Shown: piece by piece, positions 37,601 to 46,600 of the stretch
How positions within the stretch are numbered: the first letter of the stretch is position 1
Layout: every line of letters begins with the position of its first letter
Assembly (NCBI RefSeq): GCF_023700745.1
Contig: NZ_JAMPYG010000007.1
Span: forward strand, 62,001 to 126,000
Origin: Rhodoferax sp.
GTDB taxonomy: Bacteria; Pseudomonadota; Gammaproteobacteria; Burkholderiales; Burkholderiaceae_C
Direction of reading: 5' to 3'
Length of the DNA: 64,000 nucleotides
Made by a program: the position numbers and the translations under genes
Notes under the pieces: model-generated
Told to the model about the DNA's origin: nothing
The model's database searches: none
The model's input: only the letters and a program-made list of their open reading frames with translations

Positions 37601-40600
37601 CCGCTGAGCGAGACCGTGCCGCTGCCGGCGGTGACAGCCACGCTGGCGGCCAGGCCGAAGGCGTCGATGATCTTGACGGAGGTCGCCGTGATGTCGAGCG
37701 CGCCACCGGCATCCAGCGCCGAATCCAGCACATGCGCCTGGACGTCGTTGTCGATGATGTTGCTCGCCACGGACACTGCCGCGGCCAGGCTCAACGAGAC
37801 CGTCGAGCTGCCCGCGGTCACGCTTACAGCCGCGGTCGCGACGTTGGCGTTGATGCTGGCCTCGTCGGTGGCGCTTATGGCGGCATTGCCATTCACATCG
37901 ACCGTGGAGTCGCCGATGACACCGGCCTCGATCGTGTTCGTGATGGCATTGGTGGCGTTCGCGCCGGCACCGGCGCCAGTCAGGGAAACCTGTCCGCCGC
38001 CGGAGCCAACGCCGACCGAGGCCGCGATGGCCGTGGCCTTGATCGAGCCCTCGGACGAGGCGTTCAGACCCAGCTTGCCGCCGGTGGACTCGACATCCGA
38101 GGCGCCCTCGATGACCGCGCGGGTGGTGTTCGTGATGTCGTTGTCGGAGTCGCTCACCGCCACGGTCAGCGCGCCGGCAGCGCCGCTGCCGCTGACGCTC
38201 ACCGAGGCGGCCACCGCGACCAGGGTGGCGCTGATGTCCGTCTTATCCACGGCGTCAAGCGTGACGTCGCCGACCGCCTGCACGTCGGCACTGCGGATGA
38301 CGGCCAGCACCGAGTTATCGGTCTCGTTGTAGGAGCGGGTGCCCGCGCCGCTCAAGCCGACGGACGCGCCGCTGCCGCTCGATGCACTGACACTGACGGA
38401 CGCTGCCACCACGATGGCACTGATGTCCTTGTCGGAGGAGGCATCCATGTCGACCACGCCGGTCAGCGTGGCGTCGACATCGTCGACCAGCGCCTCGGTC
38501 GTCGCCTTGATGATGTTGTCGGAGGCCGACACGTTCACGGTACCGGCCACCGAGATGTTGCTGCCGCTCGACGACGACACAGCCAGCGACGCCGAGACGG
38601 CGTTCGCGGTGATGTTGCCGCTGTCGGTCGCGCTCACGACAAGGTTCCGCGCGGCGACGATCTCGTCCTGGTCGACCACGCTGTCGCTGTCCGTCAGGAG
38701 CGCCTGGGTGGTCAGGTCAATGTCGTTGAGCGTGATCGCCACGTTTGCGCTGACGCCGACGGCGGCGCCGCTCTGCGAGGACGACACGGTCAAGCCCACA
38801 CCGAAGGCAGTCGCGTCGATCGAGGCCGTGTTGGAGGCGCTGATCTCGACGTCTTGCCCGGTCGCCGTGATGGTCGTGTCGTCGACCTGTGCAATGACCG
38901 AGGCATCGACCTTGTTGATCGTGACGGCCGCGCCCAACGCCACGCCCACCTTCGACCCGCTACCGCTGCCGGCGTTGATCGCCACCGACACCGACCCGGT
39001 GAGGGCGTCGATGGTCGATGCGTCCGAGGCGTTGACCTTGACCGGCCCGGTCACGACGATCTCGCTCCTGGACACGACGGCATTGACGTCGGACGTGATT
39101 TCGTTGCCCGAACCCGAGCCGGCGCCGGCAAGCGCCAGCGTGCCGCTGCCCGACGAGAGCGAGCCCGACAGGCCGAAGGTGAGGGCATCGATATCCGAGG
39201 TCGACTCGGCCTCGACCGTGAAGGCTGCCGAATCCACATCGGCGCGGTCGATCCTGGCCGTCGTGGTCTTGGTGATGTGGTTTACCGCGACCGAGGCGCC
39301 AATGGCCACGGCCCCGACGTTGTTGCCGCTGCTGGCCGTCGACACCGCCACTGCGCCCGAACCGGCGTCGGCGTTGACGTGGCTGTTGTCCAGTGCGTTC
39401 ACCGAGACCGCGCCGCCGGCGGCGTTGACGATCTCGATGCCGGACGGATTGGTGATGCTCGCCTCTGTGGTGGCGACGATGTAGTTGCCCGACCCGGCGC
39501 CTGCACCAGACATCGCCGTCGAGCTGTTCGAAAACGTGCCGGAACCGGCAATCGTCAGTGCGTCGATCGAGGCCTTGTTGCTGGCGTCGATGTCGACGCT
39601 GGCGGCCGTGATCGGCGTGTCGGTCACCGTCGCCTTGATGGTCTGGGTGATGTCATTGACCGCCACGGAGGCGCCGATGCCGATCGCGGGATTGCCAGAG
39701 CCGCTTGACTGGCCTGTGGCGACCGCGATGGCCGCCGCACCCGAGTCGGCCACGATGTCCGAGTTGTCCTCGGCGTTGACGACGAGCCCGCCAGTCGTGG
39801 TGATCGCGCTGTCTGCGCCGACTTCCGCCAGCACCTCGCTCGTGACGATGTCCACGATGACCGCACCGGCCCCCGCGAACTTGACGCCGCTGGTGTTCTT
39901 GTTGCCGGAAGACTGTTGATTTCCGGTGGAGACCACCCCGGCCACCGCGATGGCCAGCGCATCGATGTCGTTCTTGCCGCTGGCGTCGAAAGTGACGCCG
40001 CCGCTGGCGTTGAGTGTGTTGTCGCCCAGCGCTTGCGCCCAGGTCGAACTCTCAACCACGTTGACCACCACCGAGCCGGTGACGCCCGCGTCCCCATTCA
40101 GGCTGAAGGCCAGGCCACCCGCCACATTGCCGATGTTCGTCTCGTCCGTGGCACGCACCAGGATACCCTGGTCCGCATGCGCGCCTGTGTTGTCTGCATT
40201 GACATCGACGTCGTCGCCCAGCACGGCCTTGGTCTCGCCGAGGACCACTGCCACGGTCACGGAACCTGCGAGGCCCACCTTGGTGCCGCCGCCACTGTTC
40301 GTGCTGCCGCCGCCGCCGCCGTTCTGGCCGCTGCCGCCCTGCTTGCCCTGGTTGTCCTGGCCCAGCGAGGCCGAGGCTGCAATCGCCAGCATGAAGATGT
40401 CGTCGTGGCTCGTGGCCGTCACGGCCAGGCCGCGCGCCATTGTGTCGATCGAAGCGCCCAGCGGCGGATCACCATCGACTACGGGCTCGACCGTGTTGAA
40501 GTTGCCGGAGGCAACGTTGATCGCGTCGCCGTTCCCCCTTGCGGTCACATCGGTGCCGTCGCCCACCAGGGCGAGCGTGTCGTCAATGTCGACGACGACG

Positions 40601-43600
40601 CCGACCGAAATGCCGACGGCCGATTCGCTCAGCGACACGCCGAGGGATCCGGCATAGCTGTCGACTTCGGTACGCGACACCGCTGCCACTTCGACGCTGC
40701 CGTCAGCGTCGATCGTCGCCGCCCCTGTGGTCTGGCTGTTGAGATCGTCGTTCACCAGCGCGCGGGTGTTGGTGATGTTCACCAGCACGTTCAGCGAGCC
40801 CGCCCCTGAGGCGCTCGAGCCCCCGCCTGCGTTGACGGCAAGCTGGAAGAACTCATCGGACGCTTCTGCCTCGACGATCACGTTGCCGCCGGCGTCGATC
40901 ATCGTGGGCGCGGCGAGCGTGCCGCCCTCGATCGCCGCCTCGGTGGTGGACAGGTGCACGCCCACGTTGAGGCCGATGCCCACGCCGCTGCCGGGTTCCT
41001 TGCCCGAGTTGAGCGAGACACCGAGCGAACCAGCCACATCGACCAGCCTGACGTCGCTCGACGCCGTGACCGCAACGTCGCCACCCGCGTCGACATCCGC
41101 GCCGGCGCCGATGCTGGCCCGCGTCGTCGGGCTGATGATGTTGATGGTGGCCGATCCGGCCCCGGCATCGCCGCCGGAACCGATGGCTGCGCCGATGGCC
41201 AGCGAGGTGACGTCCAGGCCCGTCTCGACCTCCTTGACGATGGGGGTGATGATCTCGAGCGGGCTCAACGAGCTGGAGGCACTGACGCTCACGTCGCCGT
41301 CAGCGTCGACCTTGGCACCGCTGCCGATCCGGGCCAGCGTGTTGTAGTCCGCCACGCCGATGGTGACTGCCGCGCCGACGGTCGTGTCGGAGCCGTTCTG
41401 ACCTTGACCATTGCCGGACGACCAGACCAGCGCACCGCCGCCGGCGATGTTCTGCATGCCGATGTCCTGGCGCGCGGTGACGGCGACATCGCCCGAGGAC
41501 GCCGTGACGTACGCCCCGTCGGCAATCTCGGCGCTGAAGGTGTTTGGGTCGTTGGTGGCGGGCGAGCCGTAGACGGTGAAGGCCACGGCGCCGGCAATGC
41601 CGAGGCTGGAACTGTCGCCACCGGTGCCTTGGCCGGTGTTGGTTCCGGTGTTGCCGGCATCGGTGCCGCCGCTGCTGCTGCCGCCGCCGCTGCTCTGCTG
41701 CGAGCCAGCCCCGGAGAGCGCCAGGGCCTTGAATTCGTTCATTTCGCCGGCCGTCGTGCCGGCCTCAACCGTCACAGAACCCGCGACGGTCGTGCCGTTG
41801 CCCAGGTAGGCGTTCGCATCCAGCAGCGCCACGTTGAACGCCACGGCGGCGCTCACGTTGTCCGATTCGGACGAGCTCTGGGTGAAGGCCAGGCTCACTG
41901 CTTCGGCCTGCGCGTCTGTGTCGCTGATCGCCTTGACCGATAGGTCGCCGCTGGCGTCGATGGTCAGGCCATCGGCGATCTCCGCCGTCACGTCCGACAC
42001 GATCACCGCGCCGCCGATCGAGGCGGCAATGCGCAGCACGCCACCGGACGTCTGGGTGCTCGACTGGCTGGCGTTGGTGTTGCCCTGCCCCTGCTGCCCG
42101 CCCGGATTGTTGGTCTGGCTCTGCGACTGGTTGTTGGCGTTCGCAACCTCGGTCTGCGGGGTCGGCTCGGTCAGGCTGGAATTGGTGCGCGCATTGGCGA
42201 AGTCCGTCTGTGACTTGGTCTGCTGCTGAGAGGTCTGGCCTCCGTCGGTAGCGTTCTTTTCGCCCTTGGCGCTGGCGGTGGCAAGCACGGTTGCGGTGAT
42301 GGCGCCCTTGGCCTCGACCTTGACGTCATCCGCGGTGGCCGCACCCGTCGAGACGCTGCGCTCCAGGCGAGCGCTCACGTCGTCCTCGGCCCAGCCGAGC
42401 GCGATCGCGGCACCAACACCGGTGCCGCCCTTGCCAGTGACCTCGGCGTTCGCTTCGGTGGTCTGGCGCAGGGCGTTGTCTGCGGTGATCGCAAAGTCAC
42501 CGTCGACCTGAAGGTCCGAGCCCGCGAGCACGCGCGCGTCGGTGTCGTTGTTCGAGATGCCGAGCGCGATCGCGCCGGCGACCGCGGTGCCGTTCGATGC
42601 CGTACCGGCACCCGCCAGCGTGACGACCGTGTGGTCGCCGTTGGCATCGACGCTCAGGTCGCCTGCCGTGCCCGAGACCGTGGCCGAGCCGCTGATCTGG
42701 GCATCGGTGTCGTACTCGCTGTAGCCGATGGCAAAGCCCAAGCCCACGCCGGTGGTCGAGCCGGTGGCCGCCGTGCCCGGCAGCGCGCGCGTGAGCGTCA
42801 GGCTGGTCGCGTCGGCCTGGATGGTCGAGGCGCCGATATCCGCATTGCCGTCGTTGACGCCCTCGGCGATGGTGATTTCCGCGTTGTCGCCGTACTCGCC
42901 AACCGTGTTGGCGATCACGATGTTGACCGCCACATGCCCGGCCACGCCTGTCTTGCCGCCGGCGGCGCCGGAGCGCGCGTCCACGCTGGCCGTATGGCTC
43001 GCATTCACGAACGCATGGTTGTCGCCGATGCCAGCGTCAGTCAACTCGATCGCCTCACCTTTCACCGCATTCTCGAAGCTGCTGGCGAGCTTCAACTGGC
43101 CGCCCTTGACGATGGCGTAATAGGTTTCATCCGCCGTGAGTCCGCCAATGGCCGTGCTCCCGGCACCGACCTTGTAGATCACCGCGTCGCCGGTGGTCAG
43201 ACCGTTTGTGTCGCCGAAATCGATCTCGAAGTGGTCGCCGTTCGGGTCGAAAGTGACGTCGTCGACCGGGTCGAGCAAGGTGCCTTCGCGGTCGAGGACG
43301 TGTGCGTCGCCGAGGTCGACCGGATCGTCCAGGTCGATCGCCTTGCCGTCCTTGGCGTCTTGCTCAGACGCGGCAAGCTGGATGCGGCCGTCGCCCTTGA
43401 CGATGACCCAATAATCGGTGTTGTCGGTCAGGCCGCCGATGGCAGTCCCGCCGCTGCCCATCTTGTACTTGACCTTCTCGGCGTCCTTGAACAGGTCTTC
43501 CGGGTCGCCGACGTAGATCGTGTCGGCGTCCTTGTCGACGATAGGCTTGGCGGTGACTTCGACGTCGTACGCGCGCTCGGCCATCAGGGCCTGGACCGAG

Positions 43601-46600
43601 ACGCCGTCGCCGGTGACGGTGGCGTTATTGATCGTGGCAATGTTGTCGATGTGCGCGACATTGACACCCACCGCTGCACCGATGTTGGTGCTGTCGGAGG
43701 CCTTGCCGGCCGCGCGGCCGTCGGCCGTGGCAGCGGAATCGGCATTGGCTTCGCTCTTCACCGTGACCGCACCGTCGGCATTCACACTGGCGGTGCCGCC
43801 GTTCTGACCGGCAATCTCGGCGCGTGCGGTGGTGCTGGCCACGTTGATCGAGATGGCTGCCGCGACGCTGATCGGGCCGCTCGAGGTGTCGCTGCTCGGT
43901 GCCGCGTTGCCTTGGCTGTTGGTATTGCGGCTGTTGGCCTGCGTGGTCTGGGCATCCGCCTGCTGCTGGACACCGTCGGTCTGCGTTCCGCTCTGGTCGG
44001 AGCCCTTGCTGCCCTTGGCGCTGGCCTTGGCATCCGCGCTCGACGAGGTGACTGCGCGCGCCGTGACGTCCACACCACCCGCGGTGGTGGTCACGCTGCC
44101 TGCCACGCGAGCCAGTGCCTTGTCTTCCACGATGACGAGGCCGAGCGCGGCACCGACCGCGGCCTTGGTCCCGTCGGCGCTGCCTTCGACAGCGGCCGAG
44201 GTGTCGGCCGTGAGCGCGGCGGCGACCGTGACGTCGCCTGTGGCGTTGACGCTGGCGTCCGTACCGATCGTCGCGCTGGCCGTGTTCTGCACCACCACGA
44301 TGCTCACGACAGGCGTGATGGCCGTGCCGCCTTCAGAGCCGCCAATGGCGTTGGCGTTCGCCTCGTGCTCGTCGCTCGCGGAAACGGTAACGTCTTTCGC
44401 ACCAGTAACCGTTGCATGGTCGAGGACGGCGGTCGTGACCGTGTCCGCTGCATTGATGGCAATGGAAGCGCCAACGCCGGTGGTGCTGCCGGTCTGCTTG
44501 GTCTGTTGGGTCTGGCTGCCCTCGCCCTGTGTCGTCGTGGCCGGCTGCTCCTGCTCGGCCGGCTGTTCGCCCTTCTCCTGGGCGGCCTCGCCCGAAGCGA
44601 GGCTGCCGCTCTTGGATTCTGCCTTCACGACGAGATCGCCACCGCTCAAGGCGACGGTGACGGTCGAGCTTGCGTCGAGCGTAGCCAGGGTGTGGATGTT
44701 CGAGACATTCAGCGCAAAGGAGCCGGCCACGCCGACGTTGCCGCCGCTCGCGCCCGAGGTTGCCTTCGCCGAGAAGTCGTGCATGTCGTCGCCGTCGCGC
44801 TCGAACATGCCGGCCTCGATGGCCAGGCCCTCGGCTGTGACCGTCGAGTTGGTGAGACTCGCCGCGACCGTGCCGTTGGCGACGTTGATGGACACGGCGG
44901 CGCCGACGGTGGCATCGCCTTCCTTCGAATTCGAGGCTTCGCCGGACGCCTCGGCGCCCGCGTCCATGTTGCCCAGCGCCTTGACCTCGACCGCCTTGTC
45001 GGCATCAATGGTCACACCGGCCACGTTGGCGGTGGCGTTGAAAGTGCCGATGTTCAGGCCGATGGCTGCGGCCACCGAGATCGGGCCGTCGGAGGTGGAG
45101 GCGCCTTCGGGGTTGGTGGTGGTGCCGGTGCCTGTGTTGCCGGAAGTGCGCGTGGCCGTCTGGGCGTTGGCGGTGTTGAGCTGGCTCTGCGAGGCCTCGC
45201 TCACGCCAGAGTCGTCGGTGCTTCCCTCGGCGCCGTCGTCTTCCTTGGCACCGGTCGCCGAGGCAGCCGCCTGGGTGCGCGAGGCCGCGGCGCCCTGTGT
45301 CGTGACCGCCACGCCGCCACCGGTCGAGGTCACGTCGCGCGACAGGCTGGCGCTAACCGTATCTTCGGCCACGGTCAGGCCAAACGAGATGCCGACCGCG
45401 GCCTTGGATCCGGTGGCGTCGCCCTTGGCGACCGTCACCGAGTCGGCCACGTGCGTGGCGCTGATGGCCAGATCGCCGCTGATCTCGAGCGTGGCGCCGT
45501 CGGCCACTGAGGCCGTGGTGTCGTTCATGGCCACCGAAATGCCGACCACCGGCGACACGGCAGTGCCGCCCTCGGCACCGCCTTCCACGTCGGTGCGCAT
45601 GCCGTAGGCGCCATCGGCGCTGACGCTGATGTCGCCAGGCGTGCCGGTGACGGAATCCACCACCGCTGCGCCTTCAATGGCGGCGGTGGTGCTGTGATCG
45701 GCGATGTTGAGCGCAAAGGACGCACCCACTCCGACGTTGCCGGCGCCCGACTGCTGGGCGCCCGCATCGGCGCCGGCCATGGTGTCGGACCTGGCCGTGA
45801 CGGTCAGTGCGCCTGTGTCGGCTGGTACCCCACCGCCATCGACCATCACCACCGTCGAGCCGTCCGTGAGAGCGGCGCGCGCGTTGACTTCGGTCACGTT
45901 GATGGCTATCGAGCCGGCGATGCCGAGGTTGCCGCCACTGGCGCCCGAGGTCGCATCCGCCGCGGCGCGGCTGGTGTGCTCGGTCATGGTGTGGTCGGTG
46001 CCGGTGCCCGCACCGGTGATCTCGACGGCCTTGCCATCGAACGCGTCGTCGCGTGAGGCGGCGAGCTTGAGGTCGCCTTCGGCGTCGATGATCACGAAAT
46101 AGATGTCGCCATCGGTCAGGCCGCCGATATCGCTGCCGCTACCGTTGGCGTAGACGATCTCGTCGCCGGTGCGTAGGGCAGCGGAATCGTCCGAAGTCAG
46201 CGCGAAGACGTCCTTGGCCGGGTCGAACGTAATGTCTTCCTTGCCGGTGCGCTGCAGCTTGTGGCCGGTGCCCGCGCCCTGGTCGGTCAGGTCGCACCGC
46301 CCGGTGGTGTTGGCCGTGTCCTCGGCCTCTGCCTTGGAAGCGTATAGCTCAATCCGGCCGTTGCCAACGTCGCGCACATAGTACTTGGTGGCGCCGTCGT
46401 CGTCGGTCAGGCCAGTGATGCTGGTGCCGCCCCCGTTGTCGTAGGTCACCTCGTCGCCGGTGGACAAGCCCGCGTCCTCGCCGACGAAGATCGTGTCCGC
46501 GTCGACGTCCACGGTTTCGCTCGTCGCCACCCCGAGGCCCATCGAGCGATCGACCATGCCGGCCTCGACGGTCAGGCCATCGGCGGTGATGGTGGCGTTG

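Noticed and set aside
40290-40350. Gly/Asn/Ser-rich run resembling a simple sequence or a CRISPR-like repeat in DNA
   Set aside because: It is a coding Gly-rich linker in the giant protein (GQNGGGGGSTNSGGG); no regular repeat-spacer pattern exists.
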